Source: Rhodotorula mucilaginosa (taxonomy: Eukaryota; Basidiomycota; Microbotryomycetes; Sporidiobolales; Sporidiobolaceae). From it: DNA of 64,000 bases. A program made the position numbers and the translations under genes. Position 1 is the stretch's first letter. Every line of letters starts with the position of its first letter. The notes beneath the pieces were generated by a model, which was given only the letters and a program-made list of their open reading frames with translations, made no database searches and had not been told where the DNA came from. Positions 32,830-44,057 of the stretch are shown here, piece after piece. The DNA lies in NCBI GenBank assembly GCA_034406715.1, contig CP137878.1:618514-682513 (forward strand). The letters run 5' to 3'.

Positions 32830-35191
32830 ATGCCCTCCGACGCCGCCGCCCAGTCAAAGCCCGTCGAGGTCTTCACGACCTCCAACATCCTCCTTCAGGC
32901 TCTCGTCGACGCGGGCATCAAACGCGCGTTCGTCAACCTCGGAAGCGACCACCCGGCTCTCCTCGAAGCCTTTGCGAGCAGGAAAAAGTACGGCCTCGAG
33001 AGTCTCGAGATTGTCACTTGCCCGAATGAGGTACGAGCCACCCTGCCTCCGTCGATCAGAAAAGCAACCCGTCCGAAGCCTGACTCGGGATGTGGCGTTC
33101 TCGCAGATGGTCGGCCTCTCGGCTGCTCAAGGCTACGCTCAAGTGTGCGGTCTGCCGGCTGCCGTCATCGTCCACGTCGATTGCGGAACTCAGGCTCTCG
33201 CCGGAGCGGTCCACAACGCCTCCACGAGTCGAACCCCCGTTTTCATCTATGCCGGAGCGAGCCCGTACACCGAGAACGGGGAGCTGCAAGGAAGCAGGAA
33301 CGAGTTCATTCACTGGCTGCAGGTGAGTTCTCATCGGCTCAGTCCGCGGGGTTGCATTGAGGCGGAGAGCGCTAACCCTCCGCCTACTCAGAACGCGACC
33401 GATCAACCGGCCATTGTTCGGCAATACATGCGACACGTCGGCGAGATTCGATCGGGCACGAACGCGCCTCAAGTCGTGCACCGCGCTTTGCAATTTGCCA
33501 ATTCCGAGCCCAAAGGTAAGGCGGCGTTTCCCGGCGCGGCGGGTGAACAGAAAGCCTGACCGCAATGTTTTTTCTCCGCAGGACCGGTTTACGTCTGGGC
33601 TCAGCGCGAAGCGACGGAAGAGTTCATGGACCCGAACAAGGTTGCCGACGTGCGCGCCAAGGAGATCTGGTCGCCCATCGAGCTCAACCAGCTCAACAAG
33701 TCCGGTGCGCTATGTCCTTACGAGTTCCCCGGCTATCAATGATCTAACGCGAGGGTGGTGCTACAGCGGTCCAGCGCATCGGCGACGCCTTCCTGAAGGC
33801 CAAGTCTCCGTTGATCGTCACCTCCTACCTCGGCCGCAACCCCGCTGCCGTCGACCTCTTGCGTTCCTTTGTCGAGCTGCTCGCGGTCCCGGTCCTTCAG
33901 ACGGGCGTCAGCAACGTCAACTTGCCGTTCACGCACCCTTGCCACACGGGCATCCAGTTCAGCGGTCCGGCACCGATCGTCGAAGAGTCGGACGTGATCC
34001 TCATCCTCGATTCGGATGTGCCTTGGTGCGTACCTCTCGGCGAATTTGGACGAGTGCCCTGAATTGAGCTGGACGGGCGCTTCACGACAGGCTTCCGATG
34101 AAGACCAAGCCTCGGAAAGACGCGACCATGTGAGCTTTGCCCTTCTTGCACTCCTTGACGCGGATCGCTCACGCGCTGCGGAACAATATGACAGCTTCCA
34201 CCTCGACGTCGACCCGCTGAAGGAACGCATGGCATTTGCGACGTACCCGGCCGTGCTCCGAGCCAAGGTCGACGGCGCTCTCGCTCTTGAGCAGCTTATC
34301 GAATACGTCTCGGCCTCGCCTTCCTTTGCCGACGCGCAGAAGACCATCTCGTCCCGTCTCGAGGCACTCACCGAGAAGAAGAAGCAAACGGTCAAGCACC
34401 TGCGCTCGCTCGAAGTCGCTGCGGAGGGAGACATCCTGACGCCGAGTCTCGTCGTGGCGACCTACCGCAAGTTGCTCGAGTCGCAGCAACTCCGTTCGCT
34501 CGTCGTCAACGAAGCCATCTCGAACTATGGCCCGGTGTGGGAGCACCTCGAGCCTTCCGAGCCCGGTTCGGCGCTCTCGAGTGGTGCTTCGTCGCTCGGA
34601 TGGGCACTGGGCGCTGCGATCGGGGCCAAGATGGCCGCGGCAGACTACTCGACTCACACCAAGGACGTCGTTACCGTCTTTGTCGGCGACGGTTCGTTCA
34701 TCTTTGGTGTCCCGTCAGCGTCGTACTGGATGGCGAGGCGGTACGAAACGGCGAGTCGGAGAGTTTCTCTCGGTCACTCCTTTGAACCCAGTGACTGACG
34801 TCTCTCAACCCGCGCAGCCTTTCCTCTGCATCGTGTTCAACAATGGCGTGCGTCCTGCTTTGATGGGTGGGGTTGACGAGGGAGTGCTGTTGACTGACCT
34901 ATCGTTTCCGGACTACACCTGCAGGGTTGGAAGAGTCCGAAACTGAGCATGCTCGGCGTTCACCCGAGCGGTCTCGGAGCGTCCGGCCCTTCAGCCGAGC
35001 TCAACGTCACCTTCGGGCCGGAAGACACGCTCAACCCGGACTATGGCGGGATTGCGGCCGCTTCGGGAGGTGCGTGGAGCCGCAAGGTCAAGAAGGCGAG
35101 CGAGTTGCAGGCGGCGATGGAGGAGGCGCTCCGCGTCGTTCGGGAAGACAAGCGATGCGCGGTCCTCGACTGCTGGCTCCCGCGGTTCTGA
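32830..35191 (+). CDS. Thiamine-diphosphate-dependent enzyme (acetolactate synthase / decarboxylase superfamily)
   Basis: Three-domain ThDP enzyme; the precise reaction is not predictable. Nine exons: 32830-33030, 33107-33322, 33392-33515, 33582-33704, 33767-34025, 34091-34129 (39 nt), 34195-34750, 34818-34847 (30 nt), 34925-35191; 604 residues. The PYR domain has NLGSDHPALLEA and the catalytic-type Glu in VTCPNE followed by MVGLSAAQGYAQ. The central domain ends DVPW-LPMKTKPRKDAT-IFHLDVDPLKERM. The PP domain has the ThDP/Mg motif VFVGDGSFIFGVP...FNNGGWKSPK (GDG...NN). Intron 34751-34817 uses a GC donor (ACG|GCGAGT): only this choice joins RRYET to PFLCIVFNNG as the family requires. A GT alternative at 34763 leaves four extra residues. 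The start at 32830 could be preceded by a targeting extension from ATG 32404. Confidence 0.87.
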
Positions 35192-35508
35192 GGAGGACAA
35201 GCCGCCGGGAAGAAACCTTTCTTGTTGTAGTACGGTGCCCTTGAACGGAAATTTCTTGAACAGGAGCGTTAGAATTGCGAGTTGAGAGCACGGCACGCTA
35301 ATAGACAAACTATACAAGGGAACGGTCAAGTGCGAGGGGAGGTGTTAAACCGTCCAGTCCAGAAGAGAGGGTATAGACGAAAGAGACTTGTACAGATGAG
35401 ATGCAATTCCTCAAGAGACGGCGGCATCAAGCGCGTGGTGGCGCTGTCCGCCAAGCTGACGCGATCGTGATGCGCTTGGCCTGTGCGTTCATTCACCGGA
35501 CCGATGGA
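35192..35508. other. Convergent intergenic region
   Basis: 317 bp between the convergent stop codons of the ThDP enzyme and the VWA protein. It presumably holds both 3' UTRs; nothing else was seen. Confidence 0.5.
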
Positions 35509-37968
35509 TCAGCGAACTTGCAAATCCATGCCTGCAGAGATGACCGAACGAGTCGGGACATTTGACGGTGGACGCACCTGTTCCAAGCTGATCCCGGCAA
35601 ACCTCAACTCGACACTCTGCGCCAGTTTCTCCACCTCGTCATCCGCCATCGTCTGCGCCCCCGCACTCGGCAAGTTCTCGTTCGCGATCCCCAGCGGCGC
35701 CTCCGCGACGCTCATCAACCCCGAAGCCGAGAACGGTTTGAACTCGGAGATGACTTTCCTCGTCGGCGAGGTGGACAGCATTGACCCCGCAGAAGAAGCA
35801 GAGGAGGAGGAGGTCGGAGTCGAGCCGTGTCGTGGAGGTAGAGACGGGTAGATGATGTCCGAGTAGGCGGACGAGCGCGAAAAGGACGAGTTGTACCGCG
35901 ATTGAAGGTATTTCTCGGTAAAGCGGCTGCCGCGGATCTGATGGAAAGGGGGCGGGGTGAATTGTCAATACCCGGCGCTTCAACAGACGCTCCTCCTCAT
36001 GAGAAGCGGGCATGTGCGTTTACCTTTTTCAGTTGCGGCTTGGCCGTCTGGAGATCCGGCGCGTTGACAAACACTTCGACGTTGTGCCTCGTCTCGTCCG
36101 TTTCCCGCTGTCGTGACACAGACCCGCAAGGCAAACGTGAGCGTCCAGTGAAGTGCTCCTCACGAATCGTTCGAGAACGCGAATGAGCGGCGGCACGCAC
36201 ATGGATACTCTCAAACTTGAGCTGCTTCGTCTCCTCCCCTCGGAGCAACAGCCTCTCGTGCAACTCCCTCGCGACATCATCGACGGTCTGCAACCCGGCA
36301 TGGATCCTCTCGGCGACGGCTTGCCCGACTTCGTGGATCAGCCGCTCCATCTCGAGGTGTTCGAGCGCCGAACCGACAATCACGTGCGAGAGGAGCGAGG
36401 CGGTCGTGAGCGGGACGAGGAGCGCCGAGGTGATGACGGTAAAGGCGCGGAAGAGGTCCAAGCCGAATTGGTAGCCCGAGAGGGCTGGTTCGCACGCCAC
36501 GACAAACTGTCGGGGGAAAAACGACTCGCGCGAAGTTAGTTCCGTCTCTGCACCGAGTGAGCTCACAAAAGAGCTGCTGCCGCGTTTTGCCATCCCGGGG
36601 ATGGGATTCAAAGATTCGAGTGGAGGGAGGTGGGGGAGGTCACTCACGAGAGGGATTCCAGCTGCCGCCATTTGCCTCGTCAGCACGAGCGGATCCTCGC
36701 CGTCCGGACCTCCCTGCGGGAACCCGTCCCCGTACTCTCCGATCCCATGACACGGCGCGTCGGCAATCAGGACACACATCTTGGTCGCGTCCTGTCGCCA
36801 GTCGAGCTCGAGCGCGGCTTTGATCCCGGCCGTGACGGCTTCCGGACCGTCGCCACCGCCCGAAGCGTACAGCGATTTGAGCTGTTCTTTCATCGTCGGG
36901 ACCGAGGACGTGAAGGGAAAGGATTTCGTCACATAAGAGCTGGTTGGGGGTCGGGGGAACAGGCGAGTGAGTTTTCGGGCTGCCTGCCCGTTTGTGAGGT
37001 CCGAACGACTCACTTGTCCTGCGGAGGGTAATCTCTGTTTTCGATTCGGTTTTGGTCAGCGGGCTCGCCAACTACACACAAGGCTCGGTCGCCCTTCTGA
37101 CGACTTCCGAGCTCCGGTGCTGCAGCGAAGGTCCTACTCACCGGTATGCGACGAGTCCGATCCGGAGGCAGTCTGCGCTCGGCAAGCTGCCGGAGTGGAC
37201 AATGTTCTCGCAGATGAGCTCGATGTTCTTGGTGGCGCTCTGTACAGGTCGGAAGCGAGTCGGTCAGGGGCGGCGATGGGCGGCGGAGGGGGAGGGGAGT
37301 GGGCACGTGATGGCAGGAGGAGGGGCTCGAGTCAGTCGCGCTTCGCCTATTTTCACGGTGAGGTGGTGACGCACAGCAATGTATGATCCCATCGCTGTCG
37401 ATTGTCACGGGAGAAGAGTCAGCTTGTTGTGTGAAACGAGACTGCCTGACGACGAGACAAGGAGGGAGCTGCACTCACACCCGGTGCAGTCGAGGATAAA
37501 GACCACTGGCGGAGCGAGAGGAGCAGCATGGTCGCAGAGTCCCCAGCGAGGCAGTTTGTCCCAGCGCAGAGCGTAACGAGAGGATGAGCGCGATGACGAG
37601 AGATGCGTCAGTCAGCGAACCGAACTCGCGCATCGTCACCTACAAGGGACTCACGGTCGAGGATGTTGGTGTTCTGCTGTGGCTGCTGCCTCTGCGCTGC
37701 ATACGCTGGCTGCTGCTGTCCTCCTCCTTGTCCGCCCACAGCGCCATTCGCCGGATTGAACGCTCCGAACGGTTTCGTCTCGATGCCGCCGAGCGCATCC
37801 AGCATCTCGGCGTTCATGCTGGCCAGGTCGGGCTCAAGGGCGATGTGCAGACCCGCGTCTGGTCAAGCTAGCAAAAGGAGGTCCGCGAGCGTGTTGTCTC
37901 GGAAGGACAAAGTCCCCAAAGTGGTGCACACGCCTGCAGCACCGCACTTTACCGCCATCCGCGGACAT
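35509..37968 (-). CDS. von Willebrand factor A (VWA) domain protein with several microexons
   Basis: Function unknown. Ten exons: 37968-37953 (16 nt), 37858-37655, 37505-37479 (27), 37394-37375 (20), 37239-37142, 37034-37014 (21), 36939-36648, 36506-36201, 36107-36024, 35937-35509; 498 residues with consistent phases. The VWA domain starts LVFILDCTGSMGSYI (MIDAS motif D-x-T-G-S at about residues 78-82), then SATKNIELICENIVHSGS, IGLVAYRDYPPQDK, SFPFTSSV, ASGGGDGPEAV, CVLIADAPCHGIGEYGDGFP and IPL-FVVACEPALSGYQF. This resembles the VWA domain of alpha-kinase-type (VwkA) proteins, but no kinase domain follows; the rest is helical then Ser-rich. Each tiny exon is required to rebuild a continuous domain. 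Introns 36647-36507 (141 nt) and 36200-36108 (93 nt) are multiples of three without stops. Its ATG lies 49 bp downstream of the GEM1 stop. Confidence 0.82.
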
Positions 37969-38017
37969 TACAGCTAAGACTTTGTATACTGAGTAGCGCA
38001 TTGTCAATTTCAGAGAA

Positions 38018-41000
38018 CTATGCACGACCACCGCCGCCTCCGAGTCCGATCCAGCCCAACACTCCAGAAATCACTCCCCCGGCTGCATGCGCCACGCCAC
38101 CGACCGCCGCCGCCGCCGCCGCCCCAGCTCCATTCGAGCCGCCGCCGCCTCCTCCTCCTCCTGCAGCTGCAGCCGCAGTAGCTAGACCCCCCGTCCGGCG
38201 CGAGATGGAAGCCGCGCGTGCGTACCAGACGAGTCCGACCGCGAGCGCGGCAGAGACGGATGCGGACGCGTACAGGTAGAACTGCGTGCGCGTCATGGGC
38301 ATCCCGAGTAGCGACGAGGCGGAAGAGCGATCGGGACCGTACGGTAAGGCGGATAACCTGGCCAGGGGCGGGTGGGTCCTCAGGATTTCAGTTTCCTTGA
38401 ATTGTTCCGTTGGGGGCATGAAAGGCCAGCGCAAGACGACTCACGGGCGAATCGCTATCCGCACGACGGTGTGGTAAAGGTCTGCCAACTCGCCCCGCTT
38501 GACCGAGACGGCCAACGGGACTCGGATCGACAGCTTGCGGCAGTACGTATCCGGCTGGACTTCGTGGCGCTGTTCTCCGTCGCCGCGAGTTAGCGTCTCT
38601 CACCACCCTGGCGGCCATACGGCGGATGAAGCTGGACTAGCGTACCTGCTGGGCGAGGTCGAGATCACTCTTGGTCGCTACGAACAGCGTAGGGATATCA
38701 TCGAGCTTGTATTGTTGCTGTGCGCGGTGGCAGGGCGGCGAAGGAAGTAATCGTCAGGTGGGCGGCGGCGGCCACGAATCTGCGACGGCAATGAGAGACA
38801 CGCACCCGCAGATTCGAAACGTAGCTGAAACTGTTGGTGTCGCTCGAGTCGTACACAAAGATGAGCACGTCGGCGAGTTCGAGCTTCTTCTTGTTCCGCA
38901 ACACTTCGGATTCGTACGTCGAGCCAAACTCTTGGAGCTGCGGGGGCGGGCGGTGAGGGTGAGTCCTGGACCTGCTCGTTGCCATGCAGTCCGTGGATAC
39001 AACGTATGGACGAAGCTATCGCACAGGCGTGAACGCAGATGGCCGAAAACTCACCACGAGGTACCGTTCCCCACCGCCTTCCTCGACACAATTCACGACG
39101 CTCTTGTCTTTCCCTCGCCCGCTCGTCATTCCCTTCGTCGTGATCGCCGTCACATGACCTGCTCCCCTCGCCCCAGGTCCTCGTGCTGCCACGCGACTTG
39201 ATTCGATCGCCTCCTCGTCGAATCCTTTCCCGACAAACGCGCGCAGCAACGACGTCTTGCCACTCCCAGCGGCGCCGAGCACGTACGCGAGGAACACGTT
39301 CCGCTCGACGGGAGTCCCCTTCCTTCGTGAAGGTCGGCGCGGTTTCGTAATCTGAAGCGCAGAAGTCGTCGGCAAGAGTTGATAAGACGGGTGGTCTGGC
39401 GAGGTTTGCGCCGCAGAAGAAGAGTTCATAGAAGAACCGCCTGCTGCGGACGAAGTGGATGTCGAACCTGCCGAGCTTGAGAATGGATAGCTGTTGCTGC
39501 TGCTGTTGCGGGAAGAGGTGAGAGGGGCGGAAGGACTGGGAGGATGAGAGGTCGCGAAAGAAGACCAGGAGGAAGAATGAGGGTAGCCGAGGTAGGCGAG
39601 GTACGACAATGTCACGCGCGGCTCGAGCAGGGTCGTCATGCTGCATTCGCGTCGGCGGGAAGGTCTGAGTATCACCCCGAAGCATATGGCGACGCGAAAC
39701 TGTGACAACTCACGACCACTGCGCGAGCCAACCCTGCAAGGTGACTGCCCCTTCGGGCGTCGTGATAGTCGTCTCGGGGAACCCTCCCGCCAGCCAAGGG
39801 TTGCCGGGCGAAGTCGAAAACAAAGTCTCGAGTTCAGAAACCGACAGAGCGCCATCGTGGTCCTGTCCGCGCGCGCGCGCGGTTTTCAAAAGCGGTTAGG
39901 CACGAGCCGGCGCGCCTTGGAGGGGGCTGAGAGCTTGTTTCTACTTACCTGATCGAACGACTCGAAAATGTCGGTGAAGAACTGGTAGCCGCGCGGACTG
40001 AGTTCGGCCGTGCAGTCGCTCGGGATGTCAAAGCTGTCGTTGACTCGGTCCATCAGCACTGGCGGTTAAAGTCCAGGCCATGCGGACCCAAGGACGACTC
40101 ACCGTGGATAGAGGAATTCGTCTCGGAGCATGAGGTCCTCCCCGTAGCCAAAGCACCGCAACGCCTTCCACGTCGTCTCGAGCCTGCCCTTCTGGACAAA
40201 GTACGTGTGCAGCGCGAGCCACCCTTCCTCGTTCAAGCCGCCGTCTTCGACCCCTTCTCCCGCCGTCATCTGCTCGACCACGTCCCTGACCCCTTCGATC
40301 TCTCGCGCCTGCAACGGCGCGTCAAAGACCAAGCGTTGGAAATCGTTCAGCTCGTCGGCCGAGAGGAGGCCGTCCTTGTCGGCGTCGACGAGGCGAAAGA
40401 TGCGCGACAGGGCCGAGACGCAGGCGGGTTTCAGGACGTGCTCGCGCGTGTCGTACAAGGGTGCGGTCGGGTGCAAGACGGCGTTCTGGGCAAAGAAAAA
40501 GACTTCCGAGATGTTGAGCGGCAAGAGGGCCGAACACTCGACGCAGGTCTGCGAGCAGAGTGGTCAATCTACGGGAGCCTGAGATGCAGTACAAAACGGT
40601 CGACAGGAAGTGGGGTTTCTCACTTCGACCTCTTTAAACTCTTGCATGATCGGGACGATTTCTGTGCGTTCGCGGCGCGATAAGGAACCATTGCCTCGGA
40701 CAGCACAGACTCGACAGCTGATACTCACCATCTTCGAGAGCCTGGTTGGTGACTTGACCCTCGCGGAGGTCGATCTTGTTCCCGATCAGGATGACGGGGA
40801 CGTTGACGCCGAGGGAACGGATCGTCGGGAGCCAGTAAGTCGGGACACGGTCGAACGAGTTGGGGTTGTCGACCGAGTCTACGGGGGAAGGGGCGGAGTC
40901 AATTTCATTGGCTGCATGGGGTAGGTCCTGGTCCTTGGACGAAAGCGACGGCCACGGCCGAACCACGAGTGGCGGCGCGGTGAGACTCACAGACGATGGC

Positions 41001-41507
41001 GACGACGTGGGCTTTCCGGATCTCGTTGACGAGGTGACTCTTGTCTTCTGGTCGAGCTGAGGGGGGCGCAGCGCCTGCATGATGAGCGGGGGGGACGGTT
41101 CTCCCGAGGCGAAAGAAGGAGAGACGCACGCGAAGTGTCGATGATGACGGTGGTGACGTCGTGACCGGGAGTGACGCTCGGTGGGATGGTCACTTCTGGC
41201 AAGACAGTTCTCGGTGCGAGGCGGACAAACGCTTCCCTGCGGGCGGGCGGGCGGGCGGCAACAGGGAACCGCGGATTGGATGTGCCAAGTGGGGAGAGGG
41301 AGAGGATGCAGCCGTCAGCCCATTTCGCTTCGGATTCGGACGGACTCGGGGCATTCGAGGGCATGCAAGCGATAGAGCTGTGGAACTGTACAGCCCCGTC
41401 CGTTGCGCGCCGTGTGTCGAGACTGACTTTATGAGTGCCGAGATGATGGATGATTTGCCGACGCCTTCGTCTCCGATCAGCGCGACTCGGATATCGCGCG
41501 GAGCCAT
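38018..41507 (-). CDS. GEM1: Mitochondrial Rho GTPase Gem1/Miro
   Basis: Tail-anchored outer mitochondrial membrane GTPase that governs mitochondrial shape, inheritance and ER contact. Thirteen exons: 41507-41428, 41236-41130, 41056-40991, 40878-40729, 40661-40624, 40548-40103, 40033-39949, 39862-39714, 39640-39055, 38937-38806, 38717-38646, 38569-38445, 38357-38018; 791 residues, all phases agree. GTPase 1 has P-loop GDEGVGKSS and IGNKIDL. EF-hand 1 is DADKDGLLSADE, EF-hand 2 DHDGALSVSE. GTPase 2 has GAAGSGKTSL and VATKSDLD. A C-terminal hydrophobic helix (FYLYASASVSAALAVGLVWY) is followed by a Gly/Ala-rich tail. It is longer than typical fungal Gem1 (about 620-660) because of a Ser-rich insert of about 80 residues before GTPase 2 and the long tail. 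It is divergent with the UPF0390 gene. Confidence 0.95.
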
Positions 41508-41668
41508 TTTCTCTCCTTTGGTCCGAGTCTTATGGCGCTCGCTCCGGCGAGTATAGGCGGGAGCTGGGGGATGCGAGTCGACTTTGCGCGGAAGCAATCG
41601 CGAATTGGCAGCTTCATCGCAGACTTGTCTCGCTCTCTCTCTAGACCCACTCGACGTATAGGGCCAGG
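41508..41668. promoter_or_regulatory. Short bidirectional promoter, GEM1 / UPF0390
   Basis: 161 bp between divergent start codons, with a CTCTCTCT stretch near 41632-41642. No TATA box was seen. The role is inferred from layout. Confidence 0.45.
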
Positions 41669-42072
41669 ATGCCGCAGGGAGGCAAGCTCAAGAGTAACCC
41701 GCACAAGGCCAAGTCCACCACCCAGAAGAAGCAGCAGCCAAAGAAAGGCCGTCAGTCTCCTTCTCTCTCTCTCTCCGCTGTCATCGCTCAACCTGACCGT
41801 CTGTCTCCCCTTCGTAGAACGAGCGATCCCGCCGAAAAAGGCAGCAGCTGTATCGCAAGCGACAGTCCACAGGGTGAGCTGGCGCCTCCCAGCTCTGATG
41901 CACCACCGCCGCCACTCGACGAGCTCATCTACTGCCCCTCTAGAAAAACACGTCGTCCCACGCTTCGTCCCTCGAGGGAGCGATCGCAGCTCAGGCCATG
42001 AGTCACGGCAAATTGACCATCATGAAGCAGGCAGCCGAAAAAGTTAAGAAACAGAACGAAAACGGCAAATAG
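41669..42072 (+). CDS. UPF0390 (DUF2462) small basic protein
   Basis: Small Lys-rich protein of the UPF0390 family (human L10K/leydig-cell-tumour 10 kDa homologue), function poorly known, likely nucleolar or nuclear. Exons 41669-41750, 41818-41873, 41944-42072; 88 residues. It starts MPQGGKLK, matching the family's M-x-Q-G-x-x-K start. The second exon gives QRAIPPKKAAAVSQATVHR, like the family's VIAPKK segment, and the C-terminus is basic and helical (IMKQAAEKVKKQNENGK). Both introns begin GT and end TAG. No single open frame covers the gene. Confidence 0.8.
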
Positions 42073-42350
42073 ATTCCTCTCCCCTCCCTCCTTCCTCACT
42101 TTGGGCTGTCTCCACCATTAGTTGTTGTGCTATTACCATGCCTTTCTTTCTCACTCACTCTGGAGAGGTAGGGGCCTTCGTTGCCACGAGGAAGGCGTCT
42201 TCTTGCTCGTCACTGTTCGGAACTGTGCACTCTCTCCCGGATCTGGGCGAGTGAGAACAAACCAACGAGCGAGGGAGGTGCAGCAACGTATCTCTCTACC
42301 CGAACCTGCGTCGCTTTGACCGCCGCATCGACGTCGTCACCCCGTCGTCG
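42073..42350. other. Convergent intergenic spacer, UPF0390 gene and UNG1
   Basis: 278 bp between convergent stop codons; nothing beyond expected 3' UTR sequence was seen. Confidence 0.45.
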
Positions 42351-44057
42351 TCATTGAGCAGGCAATTCCGCCTCGTCTGCCTCGGGCGTCAGAGTCGTCC
42401 AATCAATCTTGACTTCGGCTAGCGTCGTGGTGCATGTCATTTAGATTCGAGTTAACGATGATGTCACGCCGGTCCAGTCGTTGCGTTCGTACGTCCATTC
42501 CCGACCGGGAGAGGGAGAGGGAGGGGAGAGGGCTCACGTCCGTACTTCTGCATCAGCCACTCGTTCGCCTGCCGAAAGTGGTTGTTGCCGAAGAAGCCGC
42601 GTCGTGCGGACAACGGAGAGGGGTGCTGCGTGTTTGTGTTTGTGCCAGCAGAGGAAAGAGTTTGTGAGTCAGCTTGCCGCGGTTTTTACAGCTGCTGGTT
42701 CCGAACTGTGGGAAAAACGCACGGCGCTGGTCAGGATCAAGTGCTTTTTCTGTTGGGAAACAGGAGGGTGTCAGCAGCCCCCAGCAAAAGGGAACGTGAA
42801 TCTCTACATGGCGCGTGTTTACGCACCTTGTCCATCTTGGCGACTCGCTTGGCCGCCCACGCCCCCCAAGCAAGCACGACCACCCCCTTTCCCATCTCGC
42901 CTGCACTCTCCGCATCCGCCTCGGGTTTGTGTCCGCCATAGCGATCGACGAGGTCGATCACCTTGTCGGTGAAGGTTTCCCAGCCCCGGTTCGAGTGAGA
43001 ACCGGCTTTGTGAGGCGAGACGGTCAAGGAGGTGTTGAGGAGGAGGACGCCCGACCGGGCTAGGGCGGTCAGGTTGCTGTTTTTTTTTTTCCACAAGTCA
43101 CAATCCCGAGTCAGTGGGATTCAACCACCGCGGGGTCCCAAGCCCGAAACGCATGAAGAGTTGGAACCCGTGGGACTGACCCATGTTTCGGTACGTCAAA
43201 CTCGGGATACTCTTCCTTGATTTCCTTGTAGATATTGCGCAAGGAAGGAGGGATCCGTACTCCTGGTCGAACCGAGAAGCACAACCCTGTTTTGTACGGG
43301 GGGCCCGAAAGGTCAGCCTCGCGACGGAGGGCAAAAGCGACTGCAAGGAGACGGGGAAGCAAACGGACCGTGTGCTTGTCCTGCGTGGTAGGTCACCGCA
43401 AACGCAAGATCAGTTTGGGACGAAAAGGACAGTTGTCCCCATTGCCTGATCCAGCGCCGCTCACCATCATCATGGTACGGATCCTGACCGAGAATCACCA
43501 CCTTGACATCTCGCAAAGGGGTGTACCGGCTCCAGGCGTACACGTCGCGCGCTGCGGTTCACGACTCGCAAGAAACTCAGCGTCGTCAGGCACCCGGTAA
43601 GATAAGAACAGAGTTGATCTCGTCGGCACGCACCTGGAGGAAACACTTTTAGCTTCCCACCTTGTCGGTCCTGCGTCCCTCTCAAGCCTTCGGACCAGAG
43701 GAACCGCTTCAAGTCGAGAAAGTAGGGCTTTCTGAGCTCGTCTTGCAGATGTTCGAGCCACGAAGGATGCAAGGTCGTCGCTTCGAGCGCGAGCAAGTCG
43801 GCTTCGGAGGGGGCACTGCTGCCTTCTTTCGGTCCCCCTGTTCCAGTTGCTAGCGAGGCCTTCCATTGCGAGGCCGAGAAGCTGTCGCTGCGCAGATCGG
43901 TAGTCTCGACGCTCGTCGGGGCTGTCGATGTCGTCGTCGCAGGCGGCGGTGGTGGGGAAGCTGTCCGCGCTCGTTTGGCAGGACGAGCGACGGCGCCATT
44001 GGCAGCGTTCATGAAGGCTTCTGCCAGTCCCAGCTGTCGCTTGGCCATGCCGGGCAT
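42351..44057 (-). CDS. UNG1: Uracil-DNA glycosylase
   Basis: Removes uracil from DNA and starts base excision repair in nucleus and mitochondria. Eight exons: 44057-43634, 43551-43465, 43380-43369 (only 12 nt), 43286-43181, 43076-42827, 42749-42723 (27 nt), 42625-42538, 42418-42351; 353 residues. The water-activating loop is [13 protein letters not shown] with the catalytic Asp. The 12-nt exon supplies GQAH so that [20 protein letters not shown] is rebuilt. NHG-like [20 protein letters not shown] follows. The DNA-intercalation loop is [13 protein letters not shown], created by joining the 27-nt exon (KKHLILTSA) to the next. The C-terminus is KIDWTTL. The N-terminus has a family-type [12 protein letters not shown]-like segment (PCNA/RPA-binding region type) and KRAR. 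The alternative start at 44048 is three residues downstream. Confidence 0.93.

Noticed and set aside
38001-38279. Proline-rich + strand frame starting MSISENYARPPPPP
   Set aside because: Antisense of the Gly/Ala-rich tail of GEM1, which is supported by the conserved membrane anchor.
43100-43165. Possible tRNA: minus strand shows GGTTGAATCCC, like a B box
   Set aside because: No cloverleaf with a matching acceptor stem or A box could be drawn; the sequence is inside a UNG1 intron supported by homology on both sides.
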